DNA of 64,000 nt from Haliscomenobacter sp. (GCF_016718685.1 NZ_JADKCX010000001.1:1-64000); one strand, 5' to 3'. Shown: positions 36,219 to 47,079, numbered from the stretch's first letter. Translations and numbers: made by a program. The notes: generated by a model from the letters alone, not told the origin.

Positions 36219-37344
36219 ATGAATCTGATAATCAAATTTCAACGTGCAAATCAAACAATTGCTGCAGCCGTATCAATTGTTTTGCTGCTCATTTTAGGAA
36301 CCAATACCCTTTCCGCTCAAGTCAACTTTCAGCCTGGATACATTGTAAAAAATTCGGGCGACACCCTATCCGGTTGGTTGGATTACCGGGTGTCAGGTGT
36401 GTTGAACCAATCCTGTAGTTTTCGTTTGAACAAGGATGCACCAATCACGGTGTTCAAACCGGACGAATTGAGTGCCTATCACTTTGACAATGATAAAACC
36501 TTTGTCTCAGAAAAAGTCGATGACACAACAGTTTATTGAGGTATTGTTTAATGGATGTGTGAGCGTCTATTTTCTAAAAACCGCGCTTGGCGATGATCGG
36601 TTTTTTATGCGAAAAAAAAATACCGAGCTGCTTGAGGTCACGTATAAAGAGGAAAGAGTTGTTGAAAACGATAAGGTTTACCTGAAGGAATCAGCCCAGC
36701 ATATCATTGTACTTAAAAAATTGATGAAAGATCAAGTTGAGCTTTTTGAACGCATTGATCAAATGGGGCGCCCCAATGCTTTTAATCTAGTGCCTTTAGC
36801 CCGGGCGTATCAAAAAAAAGCTTGTCCCGAACAGGCGGATGCACCCACAAAACGTGGCTTTAAACTGGGTTTAGCCATTGAAGGGGTAGGAGGAATCGTA
36901 AACTACCAGGATATAGGCTTTTTTACAGACAAGAGCTATTTTCAGCCAGGGGTGCTTTTACATCTTGGAAGTGCTAGAAATGCGGGGAAAATATTTTTGC
37001 GCACCGGGCTGTTGATTTCCCAATTGGAAGAGAGAAGAGGCACAAAAAGCCTTTTAAAAGTTCCCATTCAGGTTGAATACCTATATCCCGGTGAGGTTTT
37101 TAGGCCGCGTGTAGCCGCAGGGGTGAGCATTTTTAAACCCCTCTACAATTCAATTACGCTTACGGCAGGGTTTAATGTAAAACTGATGAAATCGTCGTTT
37201 TTATCCTTTAATTATGACTTTGATGTAAAACCGCTTACGGTTTTTTTTCTGGTTCCCTCCAACCAGGTTCTTGGCAATACATTTTCACTTGGATTTTACC
37301 AAAGAATTGCTTTCTCTGGCAGAGATGTCGGTACTGGGGAGTGA
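36219..37344 (+). pseudogene. Secreted barrel protein of the family shared with 61326, one frameshift
   Basis: Signal-peptide region (SIVLLLILGTNTLSAQ) then a beta-rich domain opening with IVKNSGDTLSGWLDYR and a C-terminal part that looks like a PorT-like eight-strand barrel (PFQ... DVGTGE). The frame breaks at about 36530 in GTTTATTGAG: one T less restores VIEVLFNGC. The corrected product is 374 residues. A homologue with the same two-part design lies at 61326-62593 and is broken too. Function is unknown. Confidence 0.65.
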
Positions 37345-37383
37345 AGGGAAGTGGAATCGGAGGTTCTCAAAGTTGCAGGTGGT

Positions 37384-38454
37384 TCATCCATTCTGCCTCC
37401 TGAACTCCGACGGCGTACGCCCCACCACCTTCTTAAACGCCCCATTAAACACCGACAAGGTATTGAAGCCACTGTCATACGCCACCGCCGCAATTTTCAA
37501 GTGCGTGTATTGCGGGTCGAGCAACAAGCGACAAGCATATTCTACCCGATGCCGGTTCAGCCAATCGGAAAAATTGTAACCCTCGTAAGTATTGATGTAA
37601 TGCGATAGGGCATGGGGGCTGATGCCCAGTTGTTGGGCCAGTTTGTCCAGGGTCAATTCGGGATTCAGAAACACACTTTCATCTTCCAATAGTTTTTGCA
37701 GATCCTCTCGAATTTGTGGGATTTTGTCTGATTTTAGTATACTCTTTTTGTTCCCCTCCGGCCAATATCCTTTTTGAAACAAGGCACTGTTTTTGATAAA
37801 AAAAGCCAAAATCACGTACACGATGATGGTGTAAAAAAGCGGGCAAAAAATGACACAAAGTAGCCTGGCGTTGTTGAAACTGTAGCCCAGAATCAACACA
37901 CTCAACAGCAACAACAACCCGATCATCCATTGCTGTACTTTGCGGGTATCGATTCCTTCTGCATGCTTTGCGGCGAGCTGGGAAAGGAAGAACCGATAAC
38001 CATACACCAGGTACATGATCCAATGCAATAAGGTCAGTTGATTGATCAGGAACCAGCCATCTTTAAACGGCTCAAAAAAAGGGGCGGGTGAAATAACACG
38101 GCGGCCAAGCAGACTCAAAACCAGCAAAACCAGCGCAGGAATCAGGTGCAAACGGGAAAAAGCCAGCGCCGGAGGCGTTTTGAACACCGCAAGGACATAC
38201 CTGACAAAAGATGGCCCCAAACACAGGTTGAGCACCAAACCCCAATCCGCCCAATCCGCCATGGGGCTGCGGTAAAAATAATGGACAGTGGTAATGGCAA
38301 AACGCAAACTAAGTAGGAAAATAAAGAGCCCCAGGTATCGGTTGGAAACTTGGGCCTCACTGCGGGGTTGACGCAGTAAATACCCGCCAAACACCAGCCC
38401 GTTGGCAATGCCCAAACTTGCAAAAGCGGCGAATAAACTGTCGAATTGATACAT
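37384..38454 (-). CDS. 7TM transmembrane AraC-family regulator
   Basis: Start chosen at 38454 (MYQFDSLFAAFASLGIANGL); the longer frame has a non-membrane leader. About 250 residues of seven hydrophobic helices are followed by a cytoplasmic helix-turn-helix AraC domain (LTLDKLAQQLGISPHALSHYI and LKIAAVAYDSGFNTLSVFNGAFKKVVGRTPSEFR). Such one-component regulators sense extracellular signals through the membrane part. Divergent from the PD40 gene with 80 bases between. Confidence 0.9.
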   Translation of the reverse strand: MYQFDSLFAAFASLGIANGLVFGGYLLRQPRSEAQVSNRYLGLFIFLLSLRFAITTVHYFYRSPMADWADWGLVLNLCLGPSFVRYVLAVFKTPPALAFSRLHLIPALVLLVLSLLGRRVISPAPFFEPFKDGWFLINQLTLLHWIMYLVYGYRFFLSQLAAKHAEGIDTRKVQQWMIGLLLLLSVLILGYSFNNARLLCVIFCPLFYTIIVYVILAFFIKNSALFQKGYWPEGNKKSILKSDKIPQIREDLQKLLEDESVFLNPELTLDKLAQQLGISPHALSHYINTYEGYNFSDWLNRHRVEYACRLLLDPQYTHLKIAAVAYDSGFNTLSVFNGAFKKVVGRTPSEFRRQNG

Positions 38455-38533
38455 GGTTTTAGTGATGGATTTATAAATCAGGTAGATCGTGCCCGGGATA
38501 AACTGCAATTTTGCCCCAAAACGAATCACAACC

Positions 38534-39442
38534 ATGCAAAAGTACATGCTTTCTTCCATTGGGACTTTCTCCCTGCTGTTGCTCTTTTCATTTTTTACGC
38601 CCCAGTACACCAGGGCGCAAATCGCTGAAATCTTCGCCCCCGGTGTCATTTCCGACGGGGGTGTTTTTGGGCTGACCTTATCGCCAGATGGTAAAACGGC
38701 GGTTTTTGTGCGTGCTTACGGCGGGCGGGATAGTTTACACTTGTTTGTCTCCAGGCTTGAAATTGGCAACTGGTCAACCCCGGTTCGGGCACCTTTTTCT
38801 ACATCAGGGAAAAAATGGAGCGACATCGATCCTGCTTTTTCACCGGATGGAAAACTCTTGCTTTTTAATTCTACCCGGCCTTTGGCGGCGGGGCAATCTA
38901 AAGAAGACTTTGACATCTGGGGTGTAAAACGTACCCAAACGGGTTGGGGGGAAGCCTTTCACCTCGGAACCGTAATCAATACCGATAGTTCAGACATTTA
39001 TGCTACCGTGGCCAATTCGGGGAACATCTATTTTTCCTCCAACCGTGCTGGTGGGCAAGGAAAATTGGACATTTATCTCAGCGAGTACCGCAATGGGGCC
39101 TATCAAAAGCCCCAAAATCTGGGCGCAGAGCTCAATACCCAAAACCACGACAGCAACCCTTTCATTTCCCCCAAAGAGGATTACCTGATTTTTTGGCGAC
39201 AAGACCCGGGCGGCTTTGGAGCGTCCGACCTGTACATCAGTTTCAAAAAGAAAAACACCTGGACGAAAGCGGTCAATTTGGGGCCAACGATCAACACAGA
39301 AATAGGAGAGTTTTGCCCCTTCATGCAACCCAAAGGCAAAAAATTATTTTTCGCCAGAACCCGGGTGAATGGTGCCGGGCGGGTGGAGAACATTTATTCG
39401 ATCGATTTTTCGGCAAAGCAATTTAAAACGATACAAAAATAG
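38534..39442 (+). CDS. Secreted PD40 (WD40-like propeller) protein
   Basis: Start chosen at 38534 (MQKYMLSSIGTFSLLLLFSFF). 302 residues with a signal peptide and several PD40/TolB-like repeats (LTLSPDGKTAVFVRAYG, DIDPAFSPDGKLLLFNSTRP, IYFSSNRAGGQGKLDIYLSEY, HDSNPFISPKEDYLIFWR, GEFCPFMQPKGKKLFFARTR). It forms a beta-propeller in the periplasm. No OmpA domain, unlike the protein at 57-60 kb. Function is unknown; the divergent AraC regulator may control it. Confidence 0.85.
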   Translation: MQKYMLSSIGTFSLLLLFSFFTPQYTRAQIAEIFAPGVISDGGVFGLTLSPDGKTAVFVRAYGGRDSLHLFVSRLEIGNWSTPVRAPFSTSGKKWSDIDPAFSPDGKLLLFNSTRPLAAGQSKEDFDIWGVKRTQTGWGEAFHLGTVINTDSSDIYATVANSGNIYFSSNRAGGQGKLDIYLSEYRNGAYQKPQNLGAELNTQNHDSNPFISPKEDYLIFWRQDPGGFGASDLYISFKKKNTWTKAVNLGPTINTEIGEFCPFMQPKGKKLFFARTRVNGAGRVENIYSIDFSAKQFKTIQK

Positions 39443-39508
39443 GTGCCACCTCCAACCAGGTTTTCGTGTCTGTTCCTTTGTCGGGGACAGACACGGTTCA
39501 ATAATGGA

Positions 39509-39539
39509 TTGGTAAATGAACTTTTAGGTCTTACTTTTG
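39509..39539 (+). promoter_or_regulatory. Bacteroidota-type promoter for HupE-like gene
   Basis: TTG, 20 bases, TACTTTTG: fits -33/-7 consensus; starts of transcription would lie about 20 bases before the ATG at 39567. Confidence 0.55.
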
Positions 39540-39566
39540 CGTTTGATCAACAAGTACAACATCATT

Positions 39567-40184
39567 ATGCAATCTATTTTTCAAACCTACCTTGAGCTTG
39601 GATTTGCGCACATCGCAGACTTGGCGGGCTATGACCACATCCTGTTTATCGTCGTTTTGTGCGCCATTTACCGCTTACAAGAGTGGCGAAAAGTTGCCAT
39701 TTTGGTCACGGCTTTTACCATTGGTCATTCGCTTACGCTGGGCATGGCGGCCATGAACATCATTCCCGTCAATACCAAGATGGTAGAGTTTTTAATCCCC
39801 TTGACCATCTTTTTAACCGCCATTTATAATGTAATTTACCACAGATTTGACCAGCGTGAAATCCAGTCCAGAACATTTAATCGTAATATTAATGTAAATT
39901 ATGTGTTTGCCCTCGTATTTGGGTTGATCCATGGTTTGGGTTTCTCCAATTTTTTCCGATCTTTGACTATGCCAGGCAATGAAAGCGACTTAATTGTACA
40001 GCTTTTGGCCTTCAACATTGGGGTTGAAATTGGTCAATTGACCATCGTTGCGGTTATTCTGGTTTTCTCCCTCTTGGCATTCAGTGTGTTACGTGTCAAG
40101 CAACGCGAGTACAACCTGTTTGTATCTGGCGCTGCTGCGGGTTTGTCTTTGGTGATGATGTTGGAGAGAAACCCGTTCACATAG
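39567..40184 (+). CDS. HupE/UreJ-family membrane protein
   Basis: Start chosen at 39567 (MQSIFQTYLELGFAHIADLAGYDHILFIVVLC). 205 residues, multi-helix, with the H-x-x-D-H metal-ligand pattern at AHIADLAGYDH, then AFTIGHSLTLGMAA and GLIHGLGFSNFF. HupE-type proteins are nickel or other divalent-cation permeases, often of nickel-enzyme operons, but no hydrogenase or urease genes are nearby. Substrate metal is not established. Confidence 0.85.
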   Translation: MQSIFQTYLELGFAHIADLAGYDHILFIVVLCAIYRLQEWRKVAILVTAFTIGHSLTLGMAAMNIIPVNTKMVEFLIPLTIFLTAIYNVIYHRFDQREIQSRTFNRNINVNYVFALVFGLIHGLGFSNFFRSLTMPGNESDLIVQLLAFNIGVEIGQLTIVAVILVFSLLAFSVLRVKQREYNLFVSGAAAGLSLVMMLERNPFT

Positions 40185-40269
40185 TGATTTTGCTAAATTA
40201 AAGCCATTTTTCGATGAATGGTTTGATTTTATCGGAGTTTGGTATTATATTGCATTTAATTGGTTAAAC

Positions 40270-40530
40270 ATGAGTTTAAGCCAAAGTTGGAAACGCGCAA
40301 TCAAGTACATTCTTATTCTTCCTATTCGATTCTACAAGGTAGCAATCTGGCCTGTGTTAAAACCGCATTGTGCTTACAATCCAAGCTGTTCCGCTTATAT
40401 GGTAGACGCCATTGAGCAATGGGGCATTCGGGGTGTATGGATGGGGTTGAAACGCATTGGCCGCTGTCATCCTTGGGGAGGCTTCGGACCAGATCCGGTG
40501 CCAAAAGGACGTAGTTCCCAAAACCATTAG
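40270..40530 (+). CDS. yidD: Membrane protein insertion efficiency factor YidD
   Basis: 86 residues, normal for the family: LPIRFYKVAIWPVLKPHCAYNPSCSAYMVDAIEQWG and RIGRCHPWGGFG contain the C-x-x-x-P-x-C-S and CHPW motifs. It helps YidC insert inner-membrane proteins. It precedes hemB by 23 bases in the same direction. Confidence 0.92.
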   Translation: MSLSQSWKRAIKYILILPIRFYKVAIWPVLKPHCAYNPSCSAYMVDAIEQWGIRGVWMGLKRIGRCHPWGGFGPDPVPKGRSSQNH

Positions 40531-40553
40531 TCGTTTTTTTTAATAGGACACTT

Positions 40554-41615
40554 ATGCTTAAAAGACCTAGACGTAATCGAAAAACCGCTGCCATTAGAGG
40601 AATGATCCGGGAAACACAGCTTTCCGTTGAAAACCTCGTGCAGCCCCTCTTCCTGGTTAGCAAAGAGACCTCACGTGAACCGGTCAAATCTTTGCCTAAC
40701 ACCTACCGCCTTGGTATTCGCGAAACCTTGAAAGAAGTGGAAGATTCCCTGAACCTGGGCATCACCAATTTCATTCTGTTTCCCGTCGTGCCAGACCAGT
40801 ACAAAGACAAGTTTGCTACTTACAGTCATCATGAGGACAATTTTTACCTCAAGATTACTGCGGAGATCAAACGCCGCTTTCCCGAAACCTGTTTGATCAG
40901 CGATGTTGCCATGGACCCGTACAGCACCGATGGCCACGACGGGCTGGTGCGCGATGGCAAAATCATCAATGACGAAACGCTCCCAATCCTGGCTAAAATG
41001 GCGGTCGCCCAGGCCGCCGCTGGATTCGATTTGCTGGGCCCATCCGATATGATGGACGGCAGAGTAGGATACATGCGCCAAGCGCTGGATGCTGCTGGCT
41101 ACACCGACACGGGGATCATGGCTTATACGGCCAAATATGCCAGTGCGTTTTATGGCCCCTTCCGCCAGGCACTGGATTCGGCACCCAAGTCAGGAGACAA
41201 AAAGACTTACCAAATGGATCCGGCCAACCAAAGAGAAGCCCTCATTGAGGCGGCTTTGGACATCGAAGAAGGAGCGGATTTCATCATGGTAAAACCTGCC
41301 TTGAACTACCTGGATGTCATCAGTTTGTTGAAAAACAACACTGAAACGCCCGTATCAGCGTACCACGTGAGTGGGGAATGCGCGATGCTCATCGCCGCTG
41401 CCGAAAAAGGTTGGATTGATCTGGATCAAGCCGTACAAGAAACGCTGATGTGTTTGCGTCGTGCGGGTTCAGATGTGATCATTACTTACTTCACCAAGCA
41501 CTACGCGCGGATGATGAAGCAAGGTTACCAGCCAGAAGAACGCAAAGAACCGAAAACTCATGCGCGCAAGCATAGTTCAAAAATGCCTGCGTTTATAACG
41601 AACTACAAGATTTGA
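40554..41615 (+). CDS. hemB: Delta-aminolevulinic acid dehydratase (porphobilinogen synthase), magnesium type
   Basis: 353 residues, cytosolic, joining two 5-aminolevulinate molecules to porphobilinogen in heme synthesis. Features: GIRETLKEVEDSLNLG, ISDVAMDPYSTDGHDG, YQMDPANQREAL and IMVKPAL with the Schiff-base lysine. The three zinc-site cysteines of the metal-binding loop are replaced by A119, D121 and D129, so this is a zinc-independent magnesium-type enzyme as in many alphaproteobacteria and Pseudomonas. The C-terminal 25 residues (EPKTHARKHSSKMPAF) extend beyond the usual end. Confidence 0.94.
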   Translation: MLKRPRRNRKTAAIRGMIRETQLSVENLVQPLFLVSKETSREPVKSLPNTYRLGIRETLKEVEDSLNLGITNFILFPVVPDQYKDKFATYSHHEDNFYLKITAEIKRRFPETCLISDVAMDPYSTDGHDGLVRDGKIINDETLPILAKMAVAQAAAGFDLLGPSDMMDGRVGYMRQALDAAGYTDTGIMAYTAKYASAFYGPFRQALDSAPKSGDKKTYQMDPANQREALIEAALDIEEGADFIMVKPALNYLDVISLLKNNTETPVSAYHVSGECAMLIAAAEKGWIDLDQAVQETLMCLRRAGSDVIITYFTKHYARMMKQGYQPEERKEPKTHARKHSSKMPAFITNYKI

Positions 41616-41652
41616 GTTGAAGTGTTTGTAGTTTGTTGTTGAAAAGAAAAAA

Positions 41653-41687
41653 GGGGCAATTATCCGCAAGGATAATTGCCCCTTTTT
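41653..41687 (+). terminator. Rho-independent terminator after hemB
   Basis: Perfect 13-bp stem ggggcaattatcc / ggataattgcccc with a GCAA loop, followed by TTTTT and preceded by an A-rich tract; probably works in both directions for the convergent P-type ATPase gene. Confidence 0.85.
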
Positions 41688-41731
41688 CTTAAATCTATTG
41701 AATTTTGGCGGGTGATGACGGATACTCGCAC

Positions 41732-44440
41732 TTATTCCAACTTTGAGGTTATCCATTTTTCAATCCCAACAATAACCAGAACAGAAGCTGCAACCGCTGC
41801 CGAAAATGACCAGGCGTCCAGATTTAAAGGCAAAGAAGAAACCAACGGTTCATAATGGGTGCATAAACAAAGAAAAGTTGGGCAAGTAACACGACAACGA
41901 TTCCCAAATAGATAAATGGGTTGGAAAAGTAGCCTATAGCACCTACATTGTACTTGAGCGACCGGCAATTGAGTAGATAAAAAATCTGGAAAAAAACCAT
42001 TGCAGTCACCGCCATCGTTTGGGCCTCAGCCAAAGCCGTTGTGGTATCGATACCTTTATCCAACTCAATATTGTACTCCCAAAGGAACAGCCCAACGGTA
42101 CCTCCAGCCATCACCAAGGCGACAATAATCATCCGTAAAGCCAAGACTGCACTTAGAAATGGCTTCTGCTGATCACGGGGTGGTCGATTCATTACATCGG
42201 GTTCCATGGCTTCCATTGCCAGCGGCAAGGTGAGGGCCACTGCGGTGATCAAGTTGACCCACAATACTTGTACCGGGAGCATCGGTCGAATCAGAACTCC
42301 TTCAACTGTAGGGAAAAACAATACTGCAAAAAGTGTGACCAATCCCAACCCAATACTGGTTGGCAATATAAAAACAATACCCTTCAGCAAATTGTCAAAC
42401 ACATGTCGGCCTTCTTCTACTGCGGCTTCAATACTTTCAAAATTGTCATTCACGAGGATCATATCGGACGCTTCCCGCGCCACTGCCGTTCCGCTCAGGC
42501 CCATTGATATTCCGATATCAGCACGTTTGAGTGCCGGAGCATCATTTACCCCGTCACCGGTCATGGCGACTATTTCGCCGTTCGCTTGTAAGGCTTTAAC
42601 CAACCTCAGCTTGTCTTCGGGAGATACCCGTGCATAGATATCGGTGGTCTTGACAGTTTCTTGGAGCGCAGCGTCGTCCATTATTTGAAGTTCCTGACCC
42701 GTCACTACCAGCTCATTCTTACTCAATGCCAACTCCTTAGCAATAGCGAGTGCGGTAGCTGGATGGTCACCAGTAATCATTTTGACCACTATGCCAGCAT
42801 CATGGCATTTTTTGATTGCTGTCTTTACTTCTTCGCGAGGCGGGTCTTTCATGGCCACGAGCCCCAGGAAGGTAAAATCCTCGAGCATTCGGTTTTCAAG
42901 GCTGTTGATTTGATCATCGGGAGCAAGCCTTTTCACGGCAAAGGCCAGAACCCGCAAGCCACTGGCGGCAAGATCCAAAGCTTCTTTTTTAATCTTTTCA
43001 GGGTGAATTGCATCGGTTTTTTGCAAAAGCGGGATTACCGTTTCTGGTGCCCCCTTTAAATAAATGACTTTTTCCTCACCAGGTGATTGGTGTAAGGTGA
43101 TCATCATTTTGTGACCGAATCAAAGGCTTCACATCCATTCGGGGCCACTCTCCCCGAATGGTACTTTCATTGATGCCAAACTTCCGGCTGGCGAAGACCA
43201 GGGCCAATTCGGTGGGGTCTCCTACCATTTTCCATGTATCATCCTCGGCAAAATGTAGTGTAGCATCATTGCATAAAGCCCCAGCTCGCATCAGTTCACC
43301 AATGTCTTCTTCTTTTGCTTCAGTTGCTGTAGATTCTAATAAGGTTTTGCCTTGAACCTCGGTACCTAGTCCCGTTACGGTGTATCGATTTTCGCCATCC
43401 CAAATGACCTGAACGGTCATTTCATTCCGGGTAAGGGTCCCCGTTTTGTCAGAACAGATCACGGTAGTACTGCCTAGGGTTTCTACCGAAGACAAATGCC
43501 GCATGACTGCTTTGCGTTTGGCCAAACGAATAATGCCGATGGCTGCTGAAATGGTGATGACTGCTGGTAAGCCTTCGGGAATGGCGGCTACCGCAAGTGT
43601 GATGGCCGAAAGCATAGATTCGACCAAGGTGTAATGGCGAAACAAACCAATGATGAATACCAAAACGCCTACAATCAGAATAGCCAAGGTGATTGTTTTT
43701 CCGATTTTTTCTATTGACTTTGTCAGCGGTGATTTGACTTCACCTGTGGATTGCATCAATTCAGAGATTTGGCCGATTTCAGTTTTCTTCCCAGTAGCTA
43801 CAATTACTCCTTCTGCTGAGCCAGCAGTAACAAAGGTTCCACTGAATACCATAGATTTCCGATCGGCGACTACCGCATTGACCTCCACTGTTTCGGTACT
43901 TTTTTCGGAGGGTAAAGACTCCCCGGTCAGAATGGATTCATTACAACTCAGGTTCTTGGCTAAGGTAAGTCGAATATCCGCCGAAATGCGATCACCAGCT
44001 TGCAGCAACACGTAATCACCAGGAACCAGGTCTTCTGATTCAATATTCTTTTGCGCGCCATCGCGCACTACCGTAGTGTACTCAGGAACCAGTTGGAGCA
44101 AATTTCGAATGGCGTTGTTGGCCTGGAATTCCTGTACAAAACCAATGATTGCATTGATAAAGATTACTCCGAAAATAACCGCAGCATCCGTGGTTTTACC
44201 CATTAGCACGGCAACAACGCTCGACGCCAACAGAATGTAAATCAACGGATCCATGAACTGGCTAAAAAATATCCCCAAGGCCCCGGGACCTTTCCGTTGG
44301 GTTATTTTGTTTAGGCCATAATTTTTGATGCGTTGCGCCACCTCAGTGGAAGAAAGCCCTTTGGGTGAGGTATGGAGTTGTTCAATCACGGTGTCAAAGG
44401 ACATCGAATGCCATGTATTGGGATGAGGCGTAGGATTCAT
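41732..44440 (-). pseudogene. P2-type cation-transporting ATPase, frameshifts near 43100 and 41840
   Basis: Start chosen at 44440 (MNPTPHPNTWHSM), as the longer frame runs into the G/C block. Cation-ATPase N domain, TGES, the AAIPEGLPAVIT ion-site helix typical of calcium-type P2 pumps, phosphorylation site DKTGTLT, and TGDGVNDAPAL are all present. The N-terminal frame ends near 43076 with KPLIRSQNDDH; the true continuation is KPFDSVTKMMITLHQ, which needs one T and one A more in homopolymers. A second break near 41840 separates the last membrane helix (SFSAAVAASVLVIVGIEKW). Corrected, the protein is about 903 residues and complete. Likely substrate is calcium; manganese or magnesium is possible. 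Confidence 0.82.
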
Positions 44441-44539
44441 AATGAGGTTGATATAATCGTCATATTTCCTATAAACAGCCTCATTAAAAGGTATGTTCTC
44501 AAACTGGGAGGCTATTTGCAGCTCGCAAGGCCCCGTTTT

Positions 44540-44811
<272 letters not shown>

Positions 44812-45123
44812 AATTTTGCTATTCTAATCATTTTGGCTGTCAAATTTGGTGCTGATATTCGTTAAAAAGCCTCGCCGATGCGCTGCATCGTCTACGTTTT
44901 TTGCCTTGTTCAGTATCAAATTTGACTACCCAAAATTGCCGAACTTATTATTTTAACCGGTACTAAATCGCAAATTTAGGAGCCATATCTTTGAAACTTC
45001 GTATCTTAGGTTCGAAAATTGCGTCATATCAAAAAGGCTTAGGTTGAACGACCCTTCGCCCGGCTTAGCATGCCTCATTGGTGTATCGCTTAACATACTA
45101 TTAAGAGAACAAAACTTATTTCC

Positions 45124-45864
45124 ATGAGACTTTATTTACTCGTTTTAGGTTTCTTACTGCTTTTCTCTTCAAAAAGCAGCGCACAATTATTCTTCGGCAT
45201 CGGCGCACAACACCAAACCTTTTCTTTCAGCCGCGATGGCAGCCAGGGTTTGCAAGGCGTCGATCAAGTCGTGAAATTAGCGGGAGGCGATTTGGATAAG
45301 GTTTTTCCCAAGCGAATCCGCTCCACCACGCTTGCGCCACAGGTTTTTATTGGCTGGCATTTCCCACAAGAAAACGACTATTACGTCCGGGCACAGGTTG
45401 CCACCTCGCAAAATTTTGCACAAACCTTCAAATTGCGGGGAAACGTGAACGTAGAAGGCAAAAATATTCCACTCCCCAATGCGATCTCGCTGGGCATTGA
45501 AATGGGGCGCAAATTCGACAACAGCACCTTCTTGTTCGGCAGCATCATCTACGACGACGGCGTTCGTTTTTCGGACTACCTCTTATCACAAGGGACCAAT
45601 ATGGATCGCGATGCCATCGACGCGCTGAACAACATCAGCTCGCGGGTAAATTTACTAAGCGGCGCGGGTAAAGGTTTGTTTCAGGTGGCGGTTGGCGGAG
45701 GGTACTGGTTGCCTTCACCCAATTTTGACATCCGCGCCAGGGGATCCGTCGGCGCTGCGGGTAAGGCACTGATCCTGAACTTTGGCTTTTTGGTCGAACT
45801 TCACAAAAAGAACAAAAAAAGCCTGGATTTGGAGAAGCACCCAGATTTTTGGTTTCGAGGGTAA
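45124..45864 (+). CDS. Predicted outer-membrane barrel protein, unknown family
   Basis: 246 residues with signal peptide (MRLYLLVLGFLLLFSSKSSA). Alternating amphipathic strands (LFFGIGAQHQTFSF, TLAPQVFIGWHF, AISLGIEMGRKF) suggest a small barrel, though the C-terminus ends in a charged tail (KKNKKSLDLEKHPDFWFRG). No specific family recognised. Convergent with the next gene through the hairpin at 45869-45918. Confidence 0.65.
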   Translation: MRLYLLVLGFLLLFSSKSSAQLFFGIGAQHQTFSFSRDGSQGLQGVDQVVKLAGGDLDKVFPKRIRSTTLAPQVFIGWHFPQENDYYVRAQVATSQNFAQTFKLRGNVNVEGKNIPLPNAISLGIEMGRKFDNSTFLFGSIIYDDGVRFSDYLLSQGTNMDRDAIDALNNISSRVNLLSGAGKGLFQVAVGGGYWLPSPNFDIRARGSVGAAGKALILNFGFLVELHKKNKKSLDLEKHPDFWFRG

Positions 45865-45868
45865 CGCT

Positions 45869-45918
45869 GTTCGAGTGGGTATTGGTTGACACTTGGGTGC
45901 TCCAAAACCCACCCGAAC
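45869..45918. terminator. Hairpin between convergent barrel genes
   Basis: Arms gttcgagtgggt and acccacccgaac pair at 11 of 12 positions, in the 162-base gap between convergent genes; the U-tract is poor. Confidence 0.45.
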
Positions 45919-46026
45919 GCAAAGCCCGAAACTGTTGGTATACCCCGCAAGGCCAACCTGGGTGATTGTTGAGTTAGATAGGTTTCTTCTACCAACTCGG
46001 ATTAATCGGAATAAAACCTTCGTTCC

Positions 46027-47079
46027 TTACTTCGGGTGCAAAAAAAACTGAATCCCTAAATCGATACCAATGCGGGTAGTATTGCGCTCAAAATTATAGT
46101 TCAAATTGGGCGCCAATTCCAGCGCTAGATGGGGGGTCAAAAAACTGTTCAGCCCTCCACCAAAGCTTAAACTTGTACTGTTGCCTTCAAAGTCTTGCCC
46201 GGCCACTGTTCCTTTCGATCGAGCAAATTGATATGCACTACCGATGAACCATAACCGATGTTGTGCCTTCGTAAAGTAATATCGTACTTGAGGTGTAAGG
46301 CCATAAGTGGTAATATTGAAGTTGTCATTCCCACTAATGATCAGGTTCAAGCGGGTTCCTACAGCCAGGTGATCGGTAAAAAGGTAAAATAAATTAGGCG
46401 CAACATCAAAAATCGAGATATTTGATGTCCCTTCTCGGGCAGATTGTATACCGAATGAAAAGCCGCCATTGGTTCCACCAATGATTACACTTCCACGTTG
46501 GATACCTGACAAGGCTTCGCGGCGGTTGGTTCGTAGGTCTTTATTGAGGTAAATGTTGAGCCGGCTAGACAAACCCAGGCGTAAATTCCTCTCGATCTCA
46601 AAATCGGGTCGCTGCAAGGCCAAATAAGTATCCCAACCCAGCCCTGGCGCTAGAAAGTGCGTTATACCCAGGCCCAAATTAGCACCCATGGTAGTAGGCG
46701 AGATACTCAAATCGAACTGGGCATTGGCAAAAAAATGATTGTTGCTTGCCTGCGGATTGAAATAATACCGGGCAAATGGTGACAATGAAAAACTGCCGAG
46801 ACCTGTCTCACCGGAGAGGATGAAAGAGCCTATGGTCAGTCTACTGCCCAGCAACCATCGATCTGAAACAAAAAGGCCAAATTCTGGCGCAATGGCTAGC
46901 CCCAACAAGCCGTTGTCGTTACCAGTATTTAGGGATAATTCGGCTAAACCATTAGCAAAGCCTGGGACGCTGTTGATTCCATAGCCACTGTAATAGAAAG
47001 TGCCACGCGTGAATTGTGCTTGTGCCAGCATCGGCCAAATCAACATGAACATGCAACAATAGCGTGGGAATCGGTTCAT
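46027..47079 (-). CDS. Outer-membrane beta-barrel protein, unknown family
   Basis: 350 residues. A signal peptide (MNRFPRYCCMFMLIWPMLAQA) precedes many strands with aromatic girdles (GLLGLAIAPEFGLFVSDRWLLGSRLTIG, FSLSPFARYYFNPQ). Two similar halves, each with a LGLSSRLNIYL or VGTRLNLIISG strand, suggest an internal duplication. The C-terminal strand ends IGIDLGIQFFLHPK. No ligand or family can be named. Confidence 0.7.
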   Translation of the reverse strand: MNRFPRYCCMFMLIWPMLAQAQFTRGTFYYSGYGINSVPGFANGLAELSLNTGNDNGLLGLAIAPEFGLFVSDRWLLGSRLTIGSFILSGETGLGSFSLSPFARYYFNPQASNNHFFANAQFDLSISPTTMGANLGLGITHFLAPGLGWDTYLALQRPDFEIERNLRLGLSSRLNIYLNKDLRTNRREALSGIQRGSVIIGGTNGGFSFGIQSAREGTSNISIFDVAPNLFYLFTDHLAVGTRLNLIISGNDNFNITTYGLTPQVRYYFTKAQHRLWFIGSAYQFARSKGTVAGQDFEGNSTSLSFGGGLNSFLTPHLALELAPNLNYNFERNTTRIGIDLGIQFFLHPK

